The translations under genes and the position numbers were made by a program. The notes beneath the pieces are model-generated. The model made no database searches, had not been told where the DNA came from, and worked only from the letters and a program-made list of their open reading frames with translations. From Leptospirillum sp037442005 (GTDB lineage: Bacteria; Nitrospirota; Leptospirillia; Leptospirillales; Leptospirillaceae): 64,000 nucleotides of DNA. Positions 17,295 through 24,745 of the stretch are shown piece by piece (position 1 is the first letter of the stretch; each line of letters starts with the position of its first letter). The DNA is taken from assembly GCA_037442005.1 (NCBI GenBank), contig JBBIRA010000005.1, positions 20,758-84,757 of the forward strand. The letters run 5' to 3'.

Positions 17295-18482
17295 TCAGTG
17301 ATTCCTGGTAAAGATCCCTTCAGAAACAATCCGGTCGATCGCCTCTTTCAGCCGGGGAGTATCGACGGTCAGGGCAAACCGGACATATCCTTCGCCGGAG
17401 ATTCCGAATCCGTTTCCGGGCGTCGCGACAATGCCGGTCCGTGAAAGAAGGGCCAGAGAGGCCTCTTCCGACTTCATCCCTTCAGGAATAGCGGCCCAAA
17501 GGTAGAAGGACGCTCCCGGAGGAATCACCCGGAGACCGGCCTTCCGGAGACCGGAGACCAGGACATCCCGACGGTCCTGATACATGGACCGCAGATCATC
17601 CATCCAGAAGTCCGGAAGCCCCATCGCCACGATCGATGCCTCCTGAAGCGCCTGGAAAATCCCGGAATCCATATTGCTCTTGATTTTACCGATTCCCGCC
17701 AGAACGGAAGCATTGCCGACGGCAAACCCGACACGCCAGCCGGTCATATTAAAGGTCTTTGACAGACTGTGGAACTCGATTCCCACTTCTTTCGCGCCGG
17801 GGAAAGACAGAAAGCTCTTCGGCGCATTTCCGTCAAAATAGATTTCCGAATACGCCGCATCATGGGCCACGATAAAGCCATATTTCGTGGCTTTTTCGAT
17901 GACCTCGGCAAAAAAGGAATCCGGAGCCATCGCTCCCGTCGGGTTATTGGGATAATTGATAAACATGATCTTGGTCCGCCGGTACACCGCATCGGGAATC
18001 GCCGAAAGGTCCGGCAGGAATCCGTTCGATTCGAGAATCGGCATGTAATAGGTTTCGCCACCGGCAAACAGGGTTCCGGCATGGTACACGGGATAACCGG
18101 GCTCCGGAACAAGCACAATGTCTCCGGGATCAATAAAGGCCAGCGGCATATGGCCGATTCCTTCCTTCGAACCGATCAGCCCCAGGACTTCCGTATGGGG
18201 GTCAAGAGTGGCGGAAAATCGCCGCTGGTACCAATCGGCAATCGCCTGACGGAAAGAAAGCATCCCTTCATACGACGGGTATTGATGGTGTTCGGCTCTC
18301 GTCAGCGCTACCTGGGCGGCTTCAACGATCGGAGGAAGGGTGGGGGTATCGGGATCACCGATCCCGAGATTGATGATATCCATGCCTTTCGCAATCGCTT
18401 CTCTCTTTTTTTCATCGATCCGGGCGAAAAGATACGGGGGAAGGCTCTTGATACGCTGTGACCATTTTGCACGAAAATCCAT
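17295..18482 (-). CDS. dapL: LL-diaminopimelate aminotransferase
   Basis: 395 residues. It converts tetrahydrodipicolinate directly to LL-diaminopimelate, the shortcut route to lysine and peptidoglycan precursors. Class I/II aminotransferase motifs are present: NLGIGDPDTPT near the N-terminus, NYPNNPTGA in the middle, and the PLP-lysine segment SLSKTFNMTGWR. The PPYLFARIDEKK opening is typical of DapL. Start ATG 18482 has AGGAG ten bases upstream. Related aspartate aminotransferases are the main alternative. Confidence 0.85.
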   Translation of the reverse strand: MDFRAKWSQRIKSLPPYLFARIDEKKREAIAKGMDIINLGIGDPDTPTLPPIVEAAQVALTRAEHHQYPSYEGMLSFRQAIADWYQRRFSATLDPHTEVLGLIGSKEGIGHMPLAFIDPGDIVLVPEPGYPVYHAGTLFAGGETYYMPILESNGFLPDLSAIPDAVYRRTKIMFINYPNNPTGAMAPDSFFAEVIEKATKYGFIVAHDAAYSEIYFDGNAPKSFLSFPGAKEVGIEFHSLSKTFNMTGWRVGFAVGNASVLAGIGKIKSNMDSGIFQALQEASIVAMGLPDFWMDDLRSMYQDRRDVLVSGLRKAGLRVIPPGASFYLWAAIPEGMKSEEASLALLSRTGIVATPGNGFGISGEGYVRFALTVDTPRLKEAIDRIVSEGIFTRNH

Positions 18483-18531
18483 CAGACAAACACTCCTGTA
18501 AAAGTTTAAACCATCGAAAAACACCTGAACC

Positions 18532-18556
18532 GGTCCGGGAGAGCTCCCCGGGAACC
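18532..18556. repeat. Inverted repeat in the dapL leader
   Basis: GGT-CCGGG and CCCGG-ACC arms flank a GAGCTC-containing loop (read on the minus strand) about 50 bases before dapL. No T-run follows directly. It may be a leader hairpin or simply chance in GC-rich DNA. The rest of the 167-base gap upstream of dapL shows no recognised site. Confidence 0.3.
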
Positions 18557-18649
18557 TGATCCGGACTCAAGGGCAGATAAAAAATGCGTCCGTCGCCGGC
18601 CATTCTATCAGAGGTCAGGGCAAGGCTTCCACCGCTTGTCACGGTCCGC

Positions 18650-18946
18650 TTATTTCTCTTTTCCGGAGGAATTCCGACCGGGATAACGGTACAGATGGGC
18701 CAGAACCAGCGCCACCGCTTCATAAAGCTCAACCGGAACAGGATGGTCTAATGGAACACGGATCAGCATCCGGGCCAGGGGAGGATTCTCCGTTACCGGA
18801 ATCTTGTAGAGCGCCGCCCTCTTGAGAATCTCTTTGGCGATTTCCCCCCGGCCGGAGGCCACCACCACCGGCGCATCGGTTTCTCCGGGAAGATAGCGAA
18901 GCGCGATCGCAACCTGCGGCTCCCGGGACTCTTCTTTATCCTCCAC
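18650..18946 (-). CDS. FlhB C-terminal-domain-like protein (YlqH/FlhX type)
   Basis: 98 residues. It matches only the cytoplasmic C-terminal part of FlhB: VAIALRY, APVVVASGRGEIAKEI, YKIPVTENPPLARML, PVELYEAVALVLAHLY. The transmembrane half and the autocleavage NPTH are absent. A full-length flhB lies at 32266, so this is a paralogue fragment of the kind found elsewhere as FlhX/YlqH, which can substitute for FlhB-C in some bacteria. GTG 18946 has GGGAG upstream and overlaps the FliK-like gene by 11 bases. Confidence 0.85.
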   Translation of the reverse strand: MEDKEESREPQVAIALRYLPGETDAPVVVASGRGEIAKEILKRAALYKIPVTENPPLARMLIRVPLDHPVPVELYEAVALVLAHLYRYPGRNSSGKEK

Positions 18947-19805
18947 TTAACGCTCCCGGGGGGGAAGCTCCCCCCTCCAGCAAAACAGAGAGCCCCTCGG
19001 CGCAGGCCCGGCGGAGATCCCCTTCCACCCGGTTCCAGTAGCCTAAAAGGGAGGCTGACGAGGAGCGGGGAAACAGACTGAGTTTCCGTCGTGAAGGATC
19101 GTAAACACCGATCAGGTCCAGCCGTTCCCTGTTTTTGTAAGAGACTGAAAGCCGGAAAGAGACAAGACTCCCTCCTTCCAACGGGGACGGTCCCCGCTCT
19201 TCCCGGTCAGGCCACCTGATTTCAAGTTCCACGGAAGGAGGCGCTCCTCCCGGGGAAGCCACACCCACCGGAAACGGGCCAGATACCCTTACATACGGAG
19301 GGGTTTGAACTTCACCACTTTTTAAAAACTGGGATTCCACCGGTCCCGGCGAAGGTTCATCGGACACCCGTTTTTCCGGCCATCGTTCCAGCGCCTCACC
19401 GGCAGCCCCCACCGGGGCCGAAAGCGACCCGCCCATCTCTCCCGTTTCCTGCCGAATGGGGAGACTTTCCACCAGAAGAAGCAGGGGTTCCGGCCCCTTC
19501 CCTCCGGCATCCGCCTGAAAAAACAGCTGGTGATCCGATTCAAAGATCCTTCCGGGCAGACGTTGACCGGAAGAGGTGAGCACGGGAACAAATGTGTCGG
19601 GAATGGAAAAAAGAAGCGGTAACCGGAGCCCGGGAACAGAAATGGACCACAGGGGACCGGAAGAGGGCGGTCCCGGAAGGGGGGCCAGCAACGCCGGGAG
19701 GGATTGCCGGGGATCCTGCCGGAGAAGGGCCAGGAGAGGAAGAAGGGGATCAGGGCCGAAAGGAATATCCGTCAACCCCTGGGAAACGGGCGGTAGAAGA
19801 CTCAT
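18936..19805 (-). CDS. FliK-like (YlqG-type) Pro/Leu-rich protein
   Basis: 289 residues, rich in Pro, Leu, Gly and Ser, with a more ordered C-terminal part (about 215-280) containing alternating beta-type segments. Direct similarity is weak. Its position immediately before an FlhB-C paralogue matches the ylqG-ylqH pairing, where YlqG resembles the hook-length control protein FliK, so I infer a FliK-type partner. ATG 19805 has GGAGGGAGG upstream. Confidence in existence is high, in role modest. Confidence 0.55.
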   Translation of the reverse strand: MSLLPPVSQGLTDIPFGPDPLLPLLALLRQDPRQSLPALLAPLPGPPSSGPLWSISVPGLRLPLLFSIPDTFVPVLTSSGQRLPGRIFESDHQLFFQADAGGKGPEPLLLLVESLPIRQETGEMGGSLSAPVGAAGEALERWPEKRVSDEPSPGPVESQFLKSGEVQTPPYVRVSGPFPVGVASPGGAPPSVELEIRWPDREERGPSPLEGGSLVSFRLSVSYKNRERLDLIGVYDPSRRKLSLFPRSSSASLLGYWNRVEGDLRRACAEGLSVLLEGGASPPGALSGG

Positions 19806-19834
19806 GATTCCTCCCTCCGGACTCCGGGAAGGGG

Positions 19835-20380
19835 TTACCTTCCACCTCCTCCGGAGAGTCTTGCCATTCCCAGAATCAACTCCACCTCTCCCTCGCTTCT
19901 TCCCAGTTTTTCAGCAATCTGGGCCACCGACTGCCCTGACCGGGACCAGGCCACCGCTTTCTCCTGTTCCGAAAGAGGGGCTTTGGGAGCAGCGGATACT
20001 GCGGGATCCGGTGATTCCTCTTTCACCTTCGCCTCTCCGGTTGAAACAGGGGAAGGAGAAAGAGACCCGGACGGCTGCGAGCGATCCATCGCCTCAAGGT
20101 CATCAATCATGCGTTCGGCGTCATAAAAAGCGACCTGAAGCCGGGATCGCTCCATCGTCATCCGGGCCAGAAGGGATTTCAGCTCCTGGGTTTCCCGGGA
20201 AAGAGAGTTTCGTTCCTCCTGACGGGGGAAAGTCCCCACAGGCTCCGGGAGGGGCCTTCTGGACCGCTCCTGGGACAGCCGCCGCATCCTGGCCCTGACA
20301 AGACGGATGTACACCAGAAACACCGCCCCGGCCAAAAGGAAGACGACATCCAGGACAATCTGCAACAGATTCAATCCCAC
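19835..20380 (-). CDS. DUF2802-like membrane protein in the motor gene cluster
   Basis: 181 residues. One N-terminal transmembrane helix (about 5-27), a basic and coiled-coil region (about 28-95), a Pro/Ser linker, and a C-terminal helix-turn-helix-like segment (SVAQIAEKLGRSEGEVELILGM). This layout matches DUF2802 proteins, which in Pseudomonas sit near cheW/motCD. Start GTG 20380 has GGAAAGG upstream. Likely motility accessory, mechanism unknown. Confidence 0.65.
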   Translation of the reverse strand: MGLNLLQIVLDVVFLLAGAVFLVYIRLVRARMRRLSQERSRRPLPEPVGTFPRQEERNSLSRETQELKSLLARMTMERSRLQVAFYDAERMIDDLEAMDRSQPSGSLSPSPVSTGEAKVKEESPDPAVSAAPKAPLSEQEKAVAWSRSGQSVAQIAEKLGRSEGEVELILGMARLSGGGGR

Positions 20381-20407
20381 GGCCTTTCCCCAGCGCTCAA
20401 CATCCGA

Positions 20408-20743
20408 TCAGACCCTGAGATCAATATGACCATCCCCCTTTTTTCCCTGTTCCGGACTCCGGGAAGTCCCGACAGACGGACCGGCCTGGGAGTCGGGAGA
20501 GGATTCAGATTCCGGTTCGTCTGGTTCCCCGGCATTCTCCCCGCCCGTCTCCTCTTCCTGAACACCTTCTTCTTTTCGTGATGAAGCGACAGGAGAAACG
20601 TTCTTGACCTCATCGACAGGAACAACGGGAACATTCGCCCCTGAAACCGGGGGGAACGGCTGGACAACAGGAGGTGATGCCTGAATCAGGGCAGGGATCT
20701 GCTCAATGGATTGCTGGACACCCACCGTCGGTAAAATCCCCAT
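20408..20743 (-). CDS. Small acidic/Pro-rich hypothetical protein
   Basis: 111 residues. The first 45 residues are hydrophobic and Pro/Val-rich, the remainder is acidic and disordered, with a distinctive end HIDLRV. CAGGAGG lies seven bases before ATG 20743, so it is probably expressed. It lies between motB and the DUF2802-like gene, implying a motility link, but no family is recognised. Confidence 0.6.
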   Translation of the reverse strand: MGILPTVGVQQSIEQIPALIQASPPVVQPFPPVSGANVPVVPVDEVKNVSPVASSRKEEGVQEEETGGENAGEPDEPESESSPDSQAGPSVGTSRSPEQGKKGDGHIDLRV

Positions 20744-20838
20744 GGAGACCTCCTGGAGCCTTTCCCCCGGACACGATGAACATGATCATCCCGCCTGAAG
20801 ACCAAGCCGGACAACTCCATCATACACCGTATTTTTTT

Positions 20839-21642
20839 TTAAATCTCCGGAGGAGGCAATGGCTTGGCCGATGGCTCTTTCCGGTTGGGAAATGTCTGAT
20901 GGGGGCCGGGACCCGCATCGGGAGACGCAACCACCCGGGTCGGGTGAAAGACCCGGTTCAGTATCAGGATCTCGACCCGTCTATTCTTTTCCCGCCCGCC
21001 TGGCGTCAGGTTGGAGGCGATCGGCCTGTAACGTCCGAATCCCGACGCCCCCCCCCGCTGAGGGTCAACCGGTCCACCCCTGATCAATTCCGTCAGCACA
21101 TTCACAGCCCGCATGGTGGACAGAACCCAGTTATTCGGGTACCGGGCTGTCCGGATCGGCTGATTGTCCGTATATCCGCTGACCCGGATTTCTTTTTGGG
21201 ATTTGGCCAGGAGATGGGCCACTTTCTGAAGGACGGGAATCGCCTGGGAACGGATTTTGGCATGGCCGGATTCGAACAGGAGTTTGGACTGGATCCTGAG
21301 TACAATGCCATGTTTCGTCTGGACAACCTGCATGTCTCCCTTTTGGGATGAACGTTCCACCAGAAGCTGCATGGCCTGAACCATGATCGGTTTGGGCTGG
21401 GGGTTGACCTTTCCCGATGTCTGGTTGTTATTCGGGATAATAATGTGGGCGGAACTGAGGACTTTCTTGTGCTCGAACGTCGCGACAATCGCATTGGAAA
21501 GCACTCTGAACTTTCCGGTATTCAACGATGAGATCGCATAAAGCATCACGAAAAAGGCAAACAGGAGGGTGATGAAATCCGCATAGGAGACCAGCCAGCG
21601 TTCCAGATTCTCATGCTCTTCATGACGGGCTTTTTTGGCCAT
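20839..21642 (-). CDS. motB: Flagellar motor stator protein MotB (MotD-like)
   Basis: 267 residues. Stator subunit that anchors to peptidoglycan. One transmembrane helix (about 20-40) begins with SYADFITLLFAFF, in which Asp22 is the proton-conducting residue. The OmpA-like domain (about 130-240) contains VSGYTDNQP, SxxRAxNVL-type and GYGxxRPIA/NRRVEI-type motifs. GGAGGAGG precedes ATG 21642. It follows motA by 20 bases. Confidence 0.93.
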   Translation of the reverse strand: MAKKARHEEHENLERWLVSYADFITLLFAFFVMLYAISSLNTGKFRVLSNAIVATFEHKKVLSSAHIIIPNNNQTSGKVNPQPKPIMVQAMQLLVERSSQKGDMQVVQTKHGIVLRIQSKLLFESGHAKIRSQAIPVLQKVAHLLAKSQKEIRVSGYTDNQPIRTARYPNNWVLSTMRAVNVLTELIRGGPVDPQRGGASGFGRYRPIASNLTPGGREKNRRVEILILNRVFHPTRVVASPDAGPGPHQTFPNRKEPSAKPLPPPEI

Positions 21643-21662
21643 GTCGTTGTCCTCCTCCGCCT

Positions 21663-22442
21663 TCAGATGGAAGGCAGGTGGACCCGCTCCGCTTCATTCA
21701 GGAAGCCTGCCAGAAGGTCCTGGATATTATTGGGGTTTTCCCCCTGTCCGATAGCAACAAGACCGGCCACAATCATTTCCCGGTACTTTCCCTCGGACCG
21801 GTTCTTGATCTTGAGCTTTCCCGACAACGGAAGAAAAATCAGATTGGCCGATCCGACGCCATAGACGGTCGCCACAAAGGCGGTGGCGATCCCTTCGGCA
21901 AGCTTGGCTGGATCAGACAGGTTGCTCATGACATGGATCAGCCCCAGAACCGCGCCCAGAATACCGATGGTCGGGGCATAACCGCCGGCCGCTTCAAACA
22001 CCTTGGCGGCAGCCGTTTCTTCCTCTTCCATATAAAAGGACTCCCCCTCAAGGGCCTCCCTCACTTTGTTGATATCCGTCCCGTCCATGACCATCCGGAC
22101 ACCACGGGTAAAAAATCCGTTCGACTTGATGAAAGGGTCCTCCAGATACGCTTCAAGTTTCAGAAGCCCCTCCTTCCTCGACACCTTCGCCAGCTCAACA
22201 ATTTTCAGGATCAGCGGCACCGGATCCGACTTCGAATTCAGGAAGAGACGAGGAACCCCCTTGACGGCTGCCATGACCTGCGGGAGCGGCGTTGTCACCA
22301 TCGTGGCGCCGATCGTCCCGCCAAACACGATGATCGCGGCGGTCAGCTGGAAAATGGTCCCCAGCGGCAGACCTTCCATCGTCGCCCCACCCAGAATGCC
22401 GCCAATCCCGATGAGAAATCCCAGAAGTGTGGTGATATCCAT
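21663..22442 (-). CDS. motA: Flagellar motor stator protein MotA (MotC-like)
   Basis: 259 residues. Partner of MotB in the ion-driven stator. Four hydrophobic segments, the N-terminal MDITTLLGFLIGIGGILGG and the C-terminal pair around YAPTIGILGAVLGL and VATVYGVGSANLIFLPLSGKLK are typical of the short MotA/MotC/PomA class. Charged residues in the cytoplasmic loop (KSNGFFTRGVRM region) would contact FliG. It starts five bases after cheW and has a weak ribosome site, suggesting coupling. Confidence 0.92.
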   Translation of the reverse strand: MDITTLLGFLIGIGGILGGATMEGLPLGTIFQLTAAIIVFGGTIGATMVTTPLPQVMAAVKGVPRLFLNSKSDPVPLILKIVELAKVSRKEGLLKLEAYLEDPFIKSNGFFTRGVRMVMDGTDINKVREALEGESFYMEEEETAAAKVFEAAGGYAPTIGILGAVLGLIHVMSNLSDPAKLAEGIATAFVATVYGVGSANLIFLPLSGKLKIKNRSEGKYREMIVAGLVAIGQGENPNNIQDLLAGFLNEAERVHLPSI

Positions 22443-22447
22443 CGTCG

Positions 22448-22990
22448 CTAGCGCCCGGAACCCTGGCCATCAGCATGGTGTCTTCTTAACAGGCTCATGA
22501 TATCGATGATAGTCACAAGGGAATCGTCGAGATGGGCCACTCCCGTGATGGCATCACCAAAATTTCCGGCCATGTTGAAGTCCTGACGGCTTTCGATATC
22601 CTTGACCGGAATCCGGATCACCTGATTGACCGAGTCGACCGTCAGGCCGGCCAGGATCCCTTCGGCGTTGATGACGATCGTACGCATGTCCTCCGTCACC
22701 TCCGTTGCGGTCGGAAACCCGAGAAGCCTCCGGAAGTTGATCACCGGGAGAATTTTCCCGCGGAGATTGACAACCCCGTCCACGTAATGGGGAGCTTTGG
22801 GAACCCTGGTCAATTCTGACAGCCGGTTGATCTCCTGGACATGGATCACCTCGCACCCGAAGTTTTCTCCGGCAAGCACGAAGCTCACAAGCTGAAGAAT
22901 CTCGTCCGTTCCCTCGCCTCCTTCCCGAAGAGCCTTATTGGGCCCGTCTCCGGAAAGTTCAAGCATCTGCCCCTGGGATATCTGTTGCAT
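22448..22990 (-). CDS. cheW: Chemotaxis coupling protein CheW
   Basis: 180 residues. It bridges chemoreceptors and CheA. The CheW fold starts at about 30 (LQLVSFVLAGENFGCEV) and includes VNLRGKILPVINFR and LDDSLVTIIDI. A 30-residue N-terminal extension is unusual. AAGGAG precedes ATG 22990. The order mcp-cheW-motA suggests one chemotaxis-motor unit. Confidence 0.92.
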   Translation of the reverse strand: MQQISQGQMLELSGDGPNKALREGGEGTDEILQLVSFVLAGENFGCEVIHVQEINRLSELTRVPKAPHYVDGVVNLRGKILPVINFRRLLGFPTATEVTEDMRTIVINAEGILAGLTVDSVNQVIRIPVKDIESRQDFNMAGNFGDAITGVAHLDDSLVTIIDIMSLLRRHHADGQGSGR

Positions 22991-23004
22991 CAGGAAAACT
23001 CCTT

Positions 23005-24705
23005 CTACTGATCGCTGTTTTTATTGACAGGGTTGAATCTGGACTCTGTCCTGAACTGGGCCAGGTATCGCTCAAGCTCCTTCATCCGGGAGTCCATCTC
23101 GTTTCCGGCTTCCGTGGATTCTTTGGCATTCTGGCGAATGACCTCCATCCCGCGGGCCGAACTTTCAACCGCTTCCGATACATGGACAACCGCTTCATTC
23201 TGGCGTGTCGTCGCCTCCGCAATCTCGTTGACCCGGACCGTCACCTGGTTGACGGCCGCCGTAATCCCCACGAGAAGCGTTGAGGCCTCCTCGACAACCG
23301 ACAGCAGGTCAATCATTTCTTTTGAACCGGTCGACATGGCCCTGACAGACTTTTCGGTCTGTATCTGAATTGACTTGATGGTTTCCGAAATTTCACGGGT
23401 TGACCGGGTTGTCCGCTCGGCCAGCTTTCGCACCTCGTCGGCGACAACGGCAAACCCTTTTCCCTGCTCTCCCGCCCGGGCGGCCTCGATCGCCGCGTTC
23501 AACGCCAGAAGGTTTGTCTGTTCGGCAATTTCATCGATAATTGTGACGATCTGGGAAATTTCCTCGGACGATTTCCCAAGCTCCAGAATGCTTTTTGTCG
23601 CATCGGACACAACTCCCGAAATCCGCGACAACTCCTGTCCGGCCCGCTGGATCGACTCGAGTCCCCTGACAGCTTCCCTGTCGGTACGGGTTGAAAGCAA
23701 TGCAACATCCCGGGTATTCACCGCAATGGACTTGATGGAAGAAGACAGCATTTCCGTTTCACGAGCCGCAAGAGTAATCATCTCCGCCTCATGATCGGTC
23801 CGGGAACGGATCCCGTCGAGCTTTCCGATCATCCCCCGGGAAACCTCCATCACCCGGGAGGCTTCTTCCCGCTGTTTCGTCACGACCTCCCGGATCTTGG
23901 TCACCATTTCGTTAAAATGGGTCATCAAGCTCCCGATCTCATCTTCGGTCCGGGGAACAACTGTCCGGGTAAGGTCTCCCTGGGCCGTCTCGCGAATCAC
24001 CTCCTCCACCTCCTGGATCGGCCGGATGGCCAGGGTCCGCATGGTGACGGACAGGAGAATGGCAAGAACCAGCATGGTCACAACAGACAGGATCGTCACC
24101 TGGACCATCATCGAATGGCGGGCTTGAATGAACCCTGTCAGGGGGGTACTGATCCTCAGAACCGCCATCACGGGCTGATCCTTCTGAAACCCGTGACACA
24201 GAAGACAGTTGTTCGACATCCGGATCGGTAAGAGACGGGTCAGGGCACGGGTGCCATCAATCGTTTCCTCATAGGAAACCGACTTCCCGCTGGACAGAAC
24301 GGATCTGAATCGGGGATCTGTGGCGAGATGTTTTGTATCATGGCGGGGATGGCTCTTAAATATCCGGAGGGCATAGGCCTTATAATGACGCCAGTCATTG
24401 ACCTTCCGGATCACCTTATTGTCATAGAAAGCCTGCTCTCCGGAGGGACGCAGGACCTGCACGCGAAGAACCCCTGGCAGGTGCTTCTGGTCGTCGATGA
24501 CTTTCTGGGACAGGACCGGGGCATTGACCGACATCATCACCGTCGCAAGACTCTTGATGATCGACTGCCCCATCATGTCCGACCGGCTTTTTTCCTGCTG
24601 CATCAGATCAGACGAAACGCGATAGAGGGTGATCCCTCCGGTAAGGGAAAGAGCGACGAGCAGGATCCCAACGACCGCCAACTGGATTTTTCCTTGTAGC
24701 TTCAA
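23005..24705 (-). CDS. Methyl-accepting chemotaxis protein with periplasmic c-type haem motif
   Basis: 566 residues. TM1 about 8-30, periplasmic sensor 31-200, TM2 about 200-222, HAMP to about 275, then the long coiled-coil signalling domain with the conserved hairpin tip (IDEIAEQTNLLALNAAIEAA region). The sensor contains CLLCH at 167-171, a CxxCH haem-c attachment site, within a DUF3365/Tll0287-like domain. This suggests redox, oxygen or NO sensing. TTG 24705 is preferred because GGGAGGGCGGG lies directly upstream; a longer frame to 24780 would run into cheA. Confidence 0.9.
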   Translation of the reverse strand: MKLQGKIQLAVVGILLVALSLTGGITLYRVSSDLMQQEKSRSDMMGQSIIKSLATVMMSVNAPVLSQKVIDDQKHLPGVLRVQVLRPSGEQAFYDNKVIRKVNDWRHYKAYALRIFKSHPRHDTKHLATDPRFRSVLSSGKSVSYEETIDGTRALTRLLPIRMSNNCLLCHGFQKDQPVMAVLRISTPLTGFIQARHSMMVQVTILSVVTMLVLAILLSVTMRTLAIRPIQEVEEVIRETAQGDLTRTVVPRTEDEIGSLMTHFNEMVTKIREVVTKQREEASRVMEVSRGMIGKLDGIRSRTDHEAEMITLAARETEMLSSSIKSIAVNTRDVALLSTRTDREAVRGLESIQRAGQELSRISGVVSDATKSILELGKSSEEISQIVTIIDEIAEQTNLLALNAAIEAARAGEQGKGFAVVADEVRKLAERTTRSTREISETIKSIQIQTEKSVRAMSTGSKEMIDLLSVVEEASTLLVGITAAVNQVTVRVNEIAEATTRQNEAVVHVSEAVESSARGMEVIRQNAKESTEAGNEMDSRMKELERYLAQFRTESRFNPVNKNSDQ

Positions 24706-24745
24706 CCCGCCCTCCCAAAGAGACTGTTGTCCGGAGCATCCGGTC

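Noticed and set aside
18619..18634. Sigma-54 site upstream of dapL
   Set aside because: GG-N10-GC spacing is met, but the -24 element is GGTGG rather than GGCAC and it lies about 130 bases from the gene.
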